64,000 bases of DNA from Lysinibacillus sphaericus (GTDB lineage: Bacteria; Bacillota; Bacilli; Bacillales_A; Planococcaceae), in NCBI RefSeq assembly GCF_001629735.1, contig NZ_CP015224.1:3100001-3164000 (forward strand), read 5' to 3'. Position numbers and translations under genes: made by a program. The notes under the pieces were generated by a model, which was not told where the DNA came from, searched no databases, and worked only from the letters and a program-made list of their open reading frames with translations. Numbering within the stretch: the first letter of the stretch is position 1; every line of letters begins with the position of its first letter. This document shows, in pieces, positions 16,664 to 28,932 of this stretch.

Positions 16664-17959
16664 ATGAAAAAAATGAAAAGTACGTTGCTAAGTCTTTTGA
16701 TTGCAGGATCAGTAATAAACCCGGTGTACGCAACAGCGATGGATAGCGAAGATAGCTTAGGAAACGACGGTGGTCAGGAGAAATTCCGTGTTTATGTTGA
16801 GGCAAACAAAAAAACAGAAAAATCAACATTAAAAACTCAATATTCTGCTCGTTGGGAATTAACAGAGAACGGATTTTCAACTGATATGAATGAAAAACAA
16901 TTCGAAGCATTACAGAAGAATAAAAATTTCACAGTTACAAAAGTGCCTATCGTTACATTAGATACGATAGGTTTGGAAGACGATAGTATGGTAGAAAATG
17001 AAACTCTGGATTTGGTAACTTCTTTAAGAGCTTCTCAACAAATACCTTGGGGCATTAAAGCAATTTATAACAATGATACTTTAACATCTACAACTGGAGG
17101 AAGTGGCATTAATATTGCCGTACTCGATACGGGTGTAAATATTTCTCATCCTGACCTTGTCAATAACGTAGAGCAATGTAAAGACTTTACAGGTGCGACA
17201 ACACCCATTAATAACAGCTGTACTGATAGAAACGGACATGGTACACATGTTGCTGGTACGGCCTTAGCTGATGGTGGAAGCGATCAAGCAGGCATTTACG
17301 GTGTAGCTCCAGATGCTGATCTTTGGGCTTACAAAGTGTTATTAGATAGCGGTTCTGGATACTCAGATGATATTGCTGCTGCTATTCGACATGCAGCAGA
17401 TCAAGCAACAGCTACTGGTACCAAAACAATTATTAGTATGTCTCTAGGTTCTTCAGCGAATAATAGCCTCATTTCGAGTGCTGTCAATTACGCATACAGT
17501 AAAGGAGTTCTAATAGTAGCTGCAGCTGGTAATTCTGGCTATGCGCAAGGAACAATTGGTTATCCGGGGGCATTACCAAATGCAATCGCCGTTGCAGCTT
17601 TAGAAAATGTACAACAAAATGGGACTTATCGTGTAGCTGACTACTCTTCACGTGGTTATATATCTACAGCTGGAGATTATGTCATCCAGGAAGGTGATAT
17701 TGAAATCTCAGCTCCTGGCTCATCCGTTTATTCTACATGGTATAATGGCGGTTATAATACAATTAGCGGCACATCAATGGCTACCCCTCATGTCTCTGGT
17801 TTAGCAGCAAAAATTTGGGCTGAAAATCCGTCATTATCTAACACGCAACTACGTTCTAACTTACAAGAGAGAGCAAAATCAGTAGATATTAAAGGTGGTT
17901 ATGGAGCTGCTATAGGTGATGACTACGCTTCAGGATTTGGATTTGCTCGCGTTCAATAA
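16664..17959 (+). CDS. secreted subtilisin-like serine protease (S8)
   Basis: A 431-residue pre-pro-protease. Residues 1-~24 are a signal peptide (cleavage after VYATA or nearby), ~30-110 an I9-like propeptide, and the rest the catalytic domain. The triad is Asp in AVLDTGVNISHPDL, His in RNGHGTHVAGT and Ser in GTSMATPHVSG; the oxyanion Asn lies in AAAGNSG. Two cysteines (EQCKDF and NSCTD) may form a disulphide. ATG 16664 follows AAAAGGAG by 9 nt; the in-frame TTG 9 nt earlier is too close to it. It is divergent from the HTH-TPR regulator, as extracellular proteases are in the NprR system, so control by that regulator is inferred. Confidence 0.93.
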   Translation: MKKMKSTLLSLLIAGSVINPVYATAMDSEDSLGNDGGQEKFRVYVEANKKTEKSTLKTQYSARWELTENGFSTDMNEKQFEALQKNKNFTVTKVPIVTLDTIGLEDDSMVENETLDLVTSLRASQQIPWGIKAIYNNDTLTSTTGGSGINIAVLDTGVNISHPDLVNNVEQCKDFTGATTPINNSCTDRNGHGTHVAGTALADGGSDQAGIYGVAPDADLWAYKVLLDSGSGYSDDIAAAIRHAADQATATGTKTIISMSLGSSANNSLISSAVNYAYSKGVLIVAAAGNSGYAQGTIGYPGALPNAIAVAALENVQQNGTYRVADYSSRGYISTAGDYVIQEGDIEISAPGSSVYSTWYNGGYNTISGTSMATPHVSGLAAKIWAENPSLSNTQLRSNLQERAKSVDIKGGYGAAIGDDYASGFGFARVQ

Positions 17960-17987
17960 TTTCAAAAGGTGAAGCATACTAACAATA

Positions 17988-18027
17988 GTAATACAAACCA
18001 AAGCTTTGGTTTGTATTGCTATTTTTT
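17988..18027. terminator. bidirectional terminator after the protease
   Basis: A perfect 14-bp inverted repeat AATACAAACCAAAG/CTTTGGTTTGTATT with no loop bases to spare. ATTTTTT follows on the plus strand. It serves both the protease and the small ORF on the other strand. Confidence 0.88.
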
Positions 18028-18088
18028 GGGTTCTAAACGTATTCACCAGTACCCCTATTACCCCCAAGTAGTATTATAGCTTTGCTTG

Positions 18089-18220
18089 TTATACGATATC
18101 AGCCTCAAACATATTTCTACATGTAGGGTGAACAGGTTGACCAGAAAACATTTTATCAATACCATTTGCAGTATCGTTCCCTTTAAATTCATCTTGTTGT
18201 CCACTAATCACCTTCTTCAT
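18089..18220 (-). CDS. small peptide ORF of unknown function
   Basis: A 43-codon ORF with an excellent GGAGGTGAT site 5 nt before the ATG. It starts MKKVISGQQDEFKGNDTANG and ends GQPVHPTCRNMFEADIV. It is hydrophilic, has no export segment and has a single Cys near the C-terminus. The strong translation signal and the shared terminator downstream support a real gene. The length, a charged leader-like N-terminus and a Gly-rich middle would suit a modified-peptide or pheromone precursor, but no processing enzyme is adjacent. The PVHPT run faintly recalls PIHPP in the peptide at 15207-15293. Confidence 0.6.
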   Translation of the reverse strand: MKKVISGQQDEFKGNDTANGIDKMFSGQPVHPTCRNMFEADIV

Positions 18221-18465
18221 AAAAATCACCTCCAACCTTTCCATTGAAACTTACTTATTGTGTAATATATTATTTTTTTGACAATGCACCATTCACTTAA
18301 AAACTACCTTCTTTAACTAATCTCCCTACACAACTATTGCTATATTATTACGCTAACCTCGTTACCGGTGATAAGGATAGGGAATGTAGTAAAAAGCCTT
18401 ATATATCAATGTCTTCTACCTGAAGTGTGTAAAATGATTTCAATTCTTATCGTATCCCCAAAAAT
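18221..18465. other. intergenic, no gene seen
   Basis: AT-rich spacer between the small ORF and the rRNA/tRNA terminator. It contains the presumed promoter of the small ORF on the minus strand (a TTGTCA near 18280) and no coding frame with a ribosome binding site. Confidence 0.5.
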
Positions 18466-18509
18466 GAAAAAAGCTCACAAACCCTGTATTATCAAGGTTT
18501 GTGAGCTTT
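18466..18509 (-). terminator. terminator of the rrn-tRNA operon
   Basis: Perfect 14-bp arms AAAGCTCACAAACC/GGTTTGTGAGCTTT with a 12-nt loop and, on the minus strand, TTTTTTCATTTTT. It ends the 6.8-kb stable-RNA transcript. Confidence 0.93.
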
Positions 18510-18546
18510 CTAAACTTACTAAATGTAACGTATATGTACGTAATGA

Positions 18547-18627
18547 TACCGGTGGTCGGGGTCGAACCGACACTCCAAAGGAACACGATTTTGAGTCGTG
18601 CGCGTCTGCCAATTCCGCCACACCGGC
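18547..18627 (-). tRNA. tRNA-Leu (CAA)
   Basis: Anticodon loop CTCAAAA gives CAA. Acceptor arms are GCCGGTG/CACCGGT with A73. It has a long variable arm and no encoded CCA. It is the last tRNA of the cluster. Confidence 0.93.
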
Positions 18628-18674
18628 ATAATGGAGATAAAAAAAATCGGATAAACCGATTAGCAGTAAAAATA

Positions 18675-18748
18675 TGGAGGCGGCAACCGGATTTGAACCG
18701 GTGATAAAGGTGTTGCAGACCTGTGCCTTACCACTTGGCTATGCCGCC
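18675..18748 (-). tRNA. tRNA-Cys (GCA)
   Basis: Anticodon GCA in the loop after CAGGT; acceptor GGCGGCA; encoded CCA end. Confidence 0.95.
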
Positions 18749-18756
18749 ATCATACT

Positions 18757-18831
18757 TGGAGCGGAAGACGAGGTTCGAACTCGCGACCCCCACCTTGGCA
18801 AGGTGGTGTTCTACCACTGAACTACTTCCGC
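18757..18831 (-). tRNA. tRNA-Gly (GCC)
   Basis: Loop TTGCCAA gives GCC; acceptor GCGGAAG/CTTCCGC; encoded CCA. Confidence 0.95.
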
Positions 18832-18837
18832 AAAAAA

Positions 18838-18912
18838 TGGCTGGGGTACTAGGATTCGAACCTAGGCATGACGGAATCAAAATCCGTTGCCTTACCGCTT
18901 GGCTATACCCCA
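18838..18912 (-). tRNA. tRNA-Gln (UUG)
   Basis: Loop TTTTGAT gives TTG; acceptor TGGGGTA/TACCCCA; encoded CCA. Confidence 0.95.
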
Positions 18913-18918
18913 ACTATG

Positions 18919-18993
18919 GGGCGACTGATGGGAATCGAACCCACGAATGCCGGAACCACAATCCGGTGCGTTAACCACTTCGCCACAATCGCC
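18919..18993 (-). tRNA. tRNA-His (GUG), copy 2
   Basis: Loop TTGTGGT gives GTG. Acceptor GGCGATT/AGTCGCC with C73; the complete CCA is not encoded. It is identical to the copy at 19039-19113. Confidence 0.95.
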
Positions 18994-19038
18994 ATTATAT
19001 TATAGTTATTATTATGAAATTTACTTTATTCTTGAATG

Positions 19039-19113
19039 GGGCGACTGATGGGAATCGAACCCACGAATGCCGGAACCACAATCCGGTGCGTTAACCACTT
19101 CGCCACAATCGCC
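19039..19113 (-). tRNA. tRNA-His (GUG), copy 1
   Basis: Same sequence and anticodon as the copy at 18919-18993, from which it is separated by a 45-nt AT-rich spacer. This is a tandem duplication. Confidence 0.95.
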
Positions 19114-19124
19114 ATAAAATAAAT

Positions 19125-19198
19125 TGGCAGGGGCAGTAGGAATCGAACCCACACCAAAGGTTTTGGAGACCTCTATTCTACCGTTGAACTATGCCCCT
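19125..19198 (-). tRNA. tRNA-Trp (CCA)
   Basis: Loop CTCCAAA gives CCA; acceptor AGGGGCA; encoded CCA end. Confidence 0.95.
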
Positions 19199-19221
19199 AT
19201 TTAAAAATAAAAAAATAAAAC

Positions 19222-19305
19222 TGGTGGAGGGGGACGGATTCGAACCGCCGAACCCTAAGGAGCGGATTTACAGTCCGCCGCGTTTAGCCACTTCGCTACC
19301 CCTCC
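19222..19305 (-). tRNA. tRNA-Tyr (GUA)
   Basis: Loop CTGTAAA gives GTA; long variable arm as expected for bacterial tRNA-Tyr; acceptor GGAGGGG; encoded CCA. Confidence 0.95.
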
Positions 19306-19314
19306 GGGAATTCA

Positions 19315-19390
<76 letters not shown>

Positions 19391-19400
19391 AAAAAAATGA

Positions 19401-19473
19401 TGGGTCAGGACGGAATCGAACCGCCGACACTTAGAGCTTCAATCTAATGCTCTACCAACTGAGCTACTGACCC
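19401..19473 (-). tRNA. tRNA-Phe (GAA)
   Basis: Loop TTGAAGC gives GAA; acceptor GGGTCAG/CTGACCC with A73. CCA is not encoded (TCA follows). Confidence 0.94.
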
Positions 19474-19489
19474 ATATATTATAAAAAAA

Positions 19490-19565
19490 TGGCGGTCCCG
19501 ACCGGGATCGAACCGGCGATCTCCTGCGTGACAGGCAGGCATGTTAACCGCTACACCACGGGACC
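19490..19565 (-). tRNA. tRNA-Asp (GUC)
   Basis: Loop CTGTCAC gives GTC; acceptor GGTCCCG; encoded CCA. Confidence 0.95.
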
Positions 19566-19568
19566 ATT

Positions 19569-19643
<75 letters not shown>

Positions 19644-19668
19644 TTAATGATATATGTTGTTTTTAAAA

Positions 19669-19744
19669 TGGTGGAGGATGACGGGCTCGAACCGCCGACC
19701 CTCTGCTTGTAAGGCAGATGCTCTCCCAGCTGAGCTAATCCTCC
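19669..19744 (-). tRNA. tRNA-Val (UAC)
   Basis: Loop CTTACAA gives TAC; acceptor GGAGGAT/ATCCTCC; encoded CCA. Confidence 0.95.
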
Positions 19745-19763
19745 ATCTGGGTATAAAAATGAA

Positions 19764-19838
19764 TGGTGACCCCTACGGGATTCGAACCCGTGTTACCGCC
19801 GTGAAAGGGCGGTGTCTTAACCACTTGACCAAGGGGCC
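19764..19838 (-). tRNA. tRNA-Glu (UUC)
   Basis: Loop CTTTCAC gives TTC; acceptor GGCCCCT; encoded CCA. Confidence 0.95.
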
Positions 19839-19862
19839 TTCGTTTGGAATAATTAAAAGTGC

Positions 19863-19954
19863 TGGCGGAGAGTAAGGGATTTGAACCCTTGAGACAGTGT
19901 TAACCGCCTACACGATTTCCAATCGTGCTCCTTCGGCCACTCGGACAACTCTCC
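19863..19954 (-). tRNA. tRNA-Ser (GGA)
   Basis: Loop TTGGAAA gives GGA; class II with a long variable arm (92 nt in all); acceptor GGAGAGT; encoded CCA. Confidence 0.95.
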
Positions 19955-19959
19955 AAGAA

Positions 19960-20036
19960 TGGCTCCGAAGGCAGGACTCGAACCTGCGACAACCTGATTA
20001 ACAGTCAGGTGCTACTACCAACTGAGCTACTTCGGA
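19960..20036 (-). tRNA. tRNA-Asn (GUU)
   Basis: Loop CTGTTAA gives GTT; acceptor TCCGAAG/CTTCGGA; encoded CCA. It is the first tRNA after 5S rRNA. Confidence 0.95.
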
Positions 20037-20052
20037 ATAATTTTAGTATACA

Positions 20053-20168
20053 GCCTAGCGACGTCCTACTCTCACAGGGGGAAGCCCCCAACTACCATCG
20101 GCGCTAAAGAGCTTAACTTCCGTGTTCGGTATGGGAACGGGTGTGACCTCTTTGCCATCATCACTAGA
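20053..20168 (-). rRNA. rrf: 5S ribosomal RNA
   Basis: About 116 nt with the conserved CCGAACACGGAAGTTAAG and GATGGTAGT blocks (minus strand) and complementary ends. It sits between 23S rRNA and tRNA-Asn. Confidence 0.95.
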
Positions 20169-20282
20169 CTATTTGAAAGACAATACTTATTATAACATAT
20201 TTTATCAAAATTACAAGTATATTATAATAATTTTATTCTTTCAAAACTGGATAAACGGTTCATTGAATGCTTCAAACTTTTT

Positions 20283-25072
<4,790 letters not shown>

Positions 25073-25414
25073 ATTTGATTAGCTCAAATTGTTTTGCTGG
25101 CATCATTTTGATGTCCAAAATTTTATTTCGTTCACTAGCTAGGCTAGCTACTTAAAACTTTATTGATTACGTTTTGCTTGTTCAGTTTTCAAGGTTCATT
25201 ATTTAAGTCGTTTTTTCAGCGACTTCTTTATATTAACATCTCACTCAAAACATGTCAACTATTTTTGAAAAAGTTTTTTATGTTTTTCATCGAGTTACTT
25301 GTTATGTCTTAGCGACAATTAATATAATACAATATCATTATAATATTCGTCAACTACTTTTTTAAAAAAATATCGAGGTATTTTTTAGATACCTCGATTA
25401 CAAGCATACTACAG
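25073..25414 (-). promoter_or_regulatory. rrn leader and tandem promoters
   Basis: No gene lies here. The inner promoter on the minus strand is TTGACA (complement of 25253-25258), 17 nt, then TAATAT (25230-25235). An outer promoter is TTGACG (25348-25353), 18 nt, then TATTAT (25324-25329). The leader has a hairpin (AAGTCG/CGACTT, about 25205-25225) and the upstream arm of the 16S processing stalk (25165-25198). Tandem promoters are usual for Bacillus rrn operons. Confidence 0.85.
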
Positions 25415-26302
25415 TCATTGACCAATTTCTAGAGCTTCTTTATCGACCTTGTAATGACGGTGAAAGATCATCTCGTTTTTCGCAGTAACTGGCTCTATAT
25501 GAATATACCCCTTATCCACTAAGTATTCGACAAATACTTCTAAATCCACAGAGTAATTCATGAGTTCATGATGGTCATGTAGCTCTTGAATCGACCATGT
25601 TTCTTTTGTTTGCATCACTTCTAATATATGTTGTGCTCCATCTCGTGTTCGAGAATGTATTAAAAACTCACTTGCTAAGAATAAAAGTTCTAAGCGTTTT
25701 TCAATTGGCTCATTACTCGTCACCAGTTCTTCGTACAGCTTATAAATCGCTGGTTCAATTTTTTTCACTTGCCCCCATACAGTTACTTCAGGGTATAGAC
25801 CACTATCAATGATTGATAAACGCCCCAAATGGTGTAAGGAATCAACTACATGATTATATGCATCCAAATAACTGCCCTTATCAAAGTATTCCTTCCCCTC
25901 CAAATAACGACGTATTAACTTGGAAAATTGAATGCCTGTCTTAATCTTACGGCCACTATACGGAAATTCCTGTAATTCTATTTTTAGTTTATGCAGGAAT
26001 TCATTCCGATCAAATAGTACTCTGCCAAAGAAAATCCAATCGACTACCTTCTTATTAGATCCGATTAGAAGCCATTTTCGTATTAGTTTCTCCGTAACCG
26101 TATGTAGAGCGACTTTATTTCCTTCATATAAGTAATGTTTTGAAAAGACTGGCTGCTCTGCTTCTTTTACAATAATTAATAAAACAGTATCAAATGTATC
26201 TGTAACGTTACTTTGCTCCTCACGTTTTTCCACTAAAATAACGCCTAATGTATTTGACTGACTCGCACGTTCTTGGTATATAGGACGCAATACTTGCTCC
26301 AT
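25415..26302 (-). CDS. ygxA: nucleotidyltransferase-like protein YgxA
   Basis: A 295-residue soluble protein matching B. subtilis YgxA by length, sequence flavour and position next to rrnD and ygzB. The N-terminal ~130 residues have the outline of a nucleotidyltransferase-like domain (FDTVLLIIV, then VDWIFFGRVLFDRNEF); the C-terminal half is helical and includes a winged-helix-like end. Biochemical function is unknown. ATG 26302 is chosen because AAAGGGGGG is 7 nt upstream; the longer frame starts before that site. Confidence 0.8.
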   Translation of the reverse strand: MEQVLRPIYQERASQSNTLGVILVEKREEQSNVTDTFDTVLLIIVKEAEQPVFSKHYLYEGNKVALHTVTEKLIRKWLLIGSNKKVVDWIFFGRVLFDRNEFLHKLKIELQEFPYSGRKIKTGIQFSKLIRRYLEGKEYFDKGSYLDAYNHVVDSLHHLGRLSIIDSGLYPEVTVWGQVKKIEPAIYKLYEELVTSNEPIEKRLELLFLASEFLIHSRTRDGAQHILEVMQTKETWSIQELHDHHELMNYSVDLEVFVEYLVDKGYIHIEPVTAKNEMIFHRHYKVDKEALEIGQ

Positions 26303-26362
26303 GTTCAGCCCCCCTTTATTCATATAGCTTCCCTTGTTCCGTTAAAAATTCGACATACTCTA

Positions 26363-26404
26363 AAAGTATTCCTTCTTTGATTTACCTCAAAGCTAAAATA
26401 CTTT
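26363..26404. promoter_or_regulatory. nested inverted repeat between ygxA and ygzB
   Basis: AAAGTATT (26363-26370) pairs with AATACTTT (26397-26404). Inside, after symmetrical 4-nt loops, CTTTGA (26375-26380) pairs with TCAAAG (26387-26392). It lies in a divergent promoter region and could be an operator or an RNA structure. Confidence 0.45.
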
Positions 26405-26448
26405 GCCCTTATATGTTATAGTAGATTTTAGATTGGGAGGCAAGATAA

Positions 26449-26802
26449 ATGAAACCTTATAAAAGTAAAATTAATAAAATTCGTTCATTCGCTTTAGCAC
26501 TAATCTTTATTGGTTTTATTGTAATGTACGGAGGTATATTCTTTAAAAATAGCCCAATATTAGTTTTAATTTTCATGACATTAGGTGTTTTATGTATTAT
26601 TGGTAGTACAGTTGTCTATGCCTGGATAGGTTTATTATCAACACGAGCCATTCAAGTTGAGTGTCCTAATTGCCATAAACATACAAAAGTTTTAGGCAGA
26701 GTCGATATGTGCATGTATTGCAATGAGCCATTAACGCTTGATCCTACTCTTGAAGGTAAAGAGTTCGACCAATCCTATAATCATAAAACGAAAAAATCCT
26801 AG
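26449..26802 (+). CDS. ygzB: UPF0295 membrane protein YgzB
   Basis: A 117-residue protein with two membrane helices (residues ~14-35 and ~42-65) followed by a cytoplasmic zinc-ribbon-like motif, CPNCHK then CMYC. It matches UPF0295/YgzB and lies between ygxA and perR as in B. subtilis. Function unknown. GGGAGGC precedes the ATG. Confidence 0.88.
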   Translation: MKPYKSKINKIRSFALALIFIGFIVMYGGIFFKNSPILVLIFMTLGVLCIIGSTVVYAWIGLLSTRAIQVECPNCHKHTKVLGRVDMCMYCNEPLTLDPTLEGKEFDQSYNHKTKKS

Positions 26803-26826
26803 CCCGTTAACGAGCTAGGATTTTTA
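26794..26826. terminator. bidirectional terminator between ygzB and perR
   Basis: AAATCCTAGC with GCTAGGATTT, A-run and T-run on both sides. It overlaps the ends of both converging genes. Confidence 0.88.
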
Positions 26827-27267
26827 TTGTACTTTAGCAGTAACACCTTTACATGATGGACATGTGCCGTATATCTCTAAACGATGCGAATGCACATCAA
26901 AGTCAGTTACCTGTGATGCAAAATGCTCTATTTCATCGAGCCCAGGATAATGGAAATCGACGATCTTGCCACAGCATTCACAAATCATATGGTAATGATC
27001 ATTTGTCACGAAATCAAAGCGGCTTGAAGCATCTCCATAAGTAAGCTCTTTCACAAGACCTACCTCACGAAATACTCGCAGGTTATTATAAACAGTCGCT
27101 ACACTCATATTAGGAAATTTCCCTTCAAGTGCTTTATAAATTTCATCGGCAGTAGGATGTGCCATAGATTGAATTAGATATTCCAAAATAGCATGACGCT
27201 GAGGAGTAATACGTACACCAGTTGTTTTTAACGTGTCCAGTGCATCCTGTAAATGCGTTGTAGACAT
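26824..27267 (-). CDS. perR: peroxide-sensing repressor PerR (Fur family)
   Basis: A 147-residue Fur-family regulator almost superposable on B. subtilis Per[37 protein letters not shown] and [11 protein letters not shown] form the winged helix. Structural zinc Cys pairs are CECC and CPSC, and the sensing-site residues lie around [13 protein letters not shown] and HSHRLEIYG. It represses peroxide defence genes until its iron-bound His residues are oxidised. ATG 27267 is preferred over 27273 by spacing to AGAGGTG. A PerR box upstream implies autoregulation. Likely targets in this window are bcp, pfeT and the heme genes, though only perR shows a clear box. Confidence 0.95.
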   Translation of the reverse strand: MSTTHLQDALDTLKTTGVRITPQRHAILEYLIQSMAHPTADEIYKALEGKFPNMSVATVYNNLRVFREVGLVKELTYGDASSRFDFVTNDHYHMICECCGKIVDFHYPGLDEIEHFASQVTDFDVHSHRLEIYGTCPSCKGVTAKVQ

Positions 27268-27299
27268 CGTCATGCACCTCTTCCATAAGTATTATTAAT

Positions 27300-27314
27300 T
27301 TATAATTGTTATAA
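27300..27314. promoter_or_regulatory. PerR box upstream of perR
   Basis: TTATAACAATTATAA (minus strand) matches the 7-1-7 consensus TTATAATNATTATAA at all but one defined position, 33 nt from the perR start. Autorepression is known for B. subtilis perR. Confidence 0.85.
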
Positions 27315-27385
27315 ATAGTGTATCCAATTAGCGCTACTTCGTCAACAATCACACATACTAATCCTCTAATTTCATCGTTTTTTTC

Positions 27386-28330
27386 TTAATATCCTCTCGA
27401 TAGCTCCATGACATTTTCTAAATCTCTGTCACCTCTTAGCCATTTTGTTAAGCTGGTCTTAAAAATTTCTAAGCTTCGTTCCACATAACGAGATGAATGG
27501 CTTGAGACATGTGGTGATACTATGACATTTGGCAATGCCCATAGTGGATTGTCTGATGACAGAGGTTCTTCTTCAAATACATCCAAAACGGCATATCCTA
27601 TTTCTCCATCTTCGAGCGCCTGAATGAGTACCTTTTCATCAACTAAATTCCCTCGGCCAAAATTCATGAAAATTGCACTGCTCTTCATAGCTATAAAATG
27701 TTCTTCATTTAATAAATGCGTTGTTTCTTGTGTTTTTGGCAACACAGAAATGACAATATCAGCACTCGGCAAAACTTCTATTAATTGCTCAAAGCTAATC
27801 ATCTTATCCATGTTTGACGCTTCATTTCCAGAGCGATTGCAGCCAATAGTCGTCACACCAAAGGCTTGTAATAAGCGCCCCACTTCCGAGCCAATAGCGC
27901 CTGGACCTAAAATAAGCGCTGTACTATCTCGTAATTCAGTTTGTTTGGCTTTTTTTGACCATTCACCTTTCTTTTGTTGCTCATACATCCAAGGTAAAGC
28001 ACGTTTAATGGCTAAAATATGGGCTAGCATTGATTCTGCCATAGGTGTTTTATGGATACCTCGTACATTAGAAACTAAAATACCACGCTCCATAATAGCT
28101 TGAGCAGGCATTTTTTCAATGCCTGCTGATGCAACAAAAATCCATTTTAACTTCGTCGCCTGTTGGATGCTCTCTGTTGTTAAATTCTCACCATATGTAA
28201 CTAAAACATCCGCTTTTTGAAGCTCTTCATTTGTTATTCCACTTTCAAATATAAAATCGACTTGTGGGAATTCTGCTAATAATGGTTCCCGTAAATCTGG
28301 TCTTGGTTCAAAAGTAAAATAGATTCTCAT
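27386..28330 (-). CDS. D-2-hydroxyacid dehydrogenase family protein
   Basis: A 314-residue NAD-dependent enzyme. The Rossmann motif GPGAIGSEVG is at residues ~142-151, and the catalytic Arg (FGRGNLVDE), Glu (VFEEEPL) and His (SPHVSSHS) follow in order. NRSG in place of an acidic residue after beta-2 suggests NADP(H). The substrate is unknown; glyoxylate/hydroxypyruvate reductase activity is common in the family. Its ATG overlaps the bcp stop by 4 nt, so the two are translationally coupled. Confidence 0.9.
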   Translation of the reverse strand: MRIYFTFEPRPDLREPLLAEFPQVDFIFESGITNEELQKADVLVTYGENLTTESIQQATKLKWIFVASAGIEKMPAQAIMERGILVSNVRGIHKTPMAESMLAHILAIKRALPWMYEQQKKGEWSKKAKQTELRDSTALILGPGAIGSEVGRLLQAFGVTTIGCNRSGNEASNMDKMISFEQLIEVLPSADIVISVLPKTQETTHLLNEEHFIAMKSSAIFMNFGRGNLVDEKVLIQALEDGEIGYAVLDVFEEEPLSSDNPLWALPNVIVSPHVSSHSSRYVERSLEIFKTSLTKWLRGDRDLENVMELSRGY

Positions 28331-28803
28331 GTTGTCGCCTCCTGTTCTGCTAAATAGGCATAAACTTCTTCAATATGATTTTTCACACGTACTTTACGCC
28401 AAGCTTTCATTAACTTACCCTCCGAATCAATTAAAAATGTGGAACGCTCAATCCCCATAAATTCACGTCCATACATTTTCTTTAAGACCCATACACCATA
28501 CGCCTCCGCTACAGCATGATCTTCATCTACTAATAAAGAAAAAGGCAAGCCATGCTTATCAATAAATTTTGTATGTTTGTTTGCATCATCTGGACTAACG
28601 CCTAGAACAACAGCGTTTAAATGACTAAAGTCCTCAAACCTATCTCGAAAATCACATGCTTCAGTTGTGCAACCTGGTGTCATATCTTTTGGGTAAAAGT
28701 ATAAAATTACATTCTGTCCTTTAAAATCAGTTAGCTGTACCGTCTCTCCCTTTTCATTCATAAGAGAAAAATCGGGTACCTTCTGTCCTTCTTGCAAAGT
28801 CAT
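28327..28803 (-). CDS. bcp: thioredoxin-dependent peroxiredoxin Bcp (PrxQ)
   Basis: A 158-residue PrxQ-type peroxiredoxin that reduces peroxides with thioredoxin. The peroxidatic Cys lies in YPKDMTPGCTTEACDFRD, and the second Cys five residues on is the resolving residue of atypical PrxQ enzymes. The C-terminal RKVRVKNHIEEV is typical. GGAGGAGATT precedes the ATG. It is first in a two-gene operon with the hydroxyacid dehydrogenase, divergent from gsaB, as B. subtilis bcp (ygaF) is next to gsaB. Confidence 0.94.
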   Translation of the reverse strand: MTLQEGQKVPDFSLMNEKGETVQLTDFKGQNVILYFYPKDMTPGCTTEACDFRDRFEDFSHLNAVVLGVSPDDANKHTKFIDKHGLPFSLLVDEDHAVAEAYGVWVLKKMYGREFMGIERSTFLIDSEGKLMKAWRKVRVKNHIEEVYAYLAEQEATT

Positions 28804-28932
28804 AATAATCTCCTCCTCTGTATGTTCATTTTACTCCAAGTAACAAATCAAGTCATATTCCTTATTTTCTTTGGATTTCTGACACTGATAGGTCTACAAT
28901 AGATTACGTATAAAAAGTTAGGAGGCAATACT

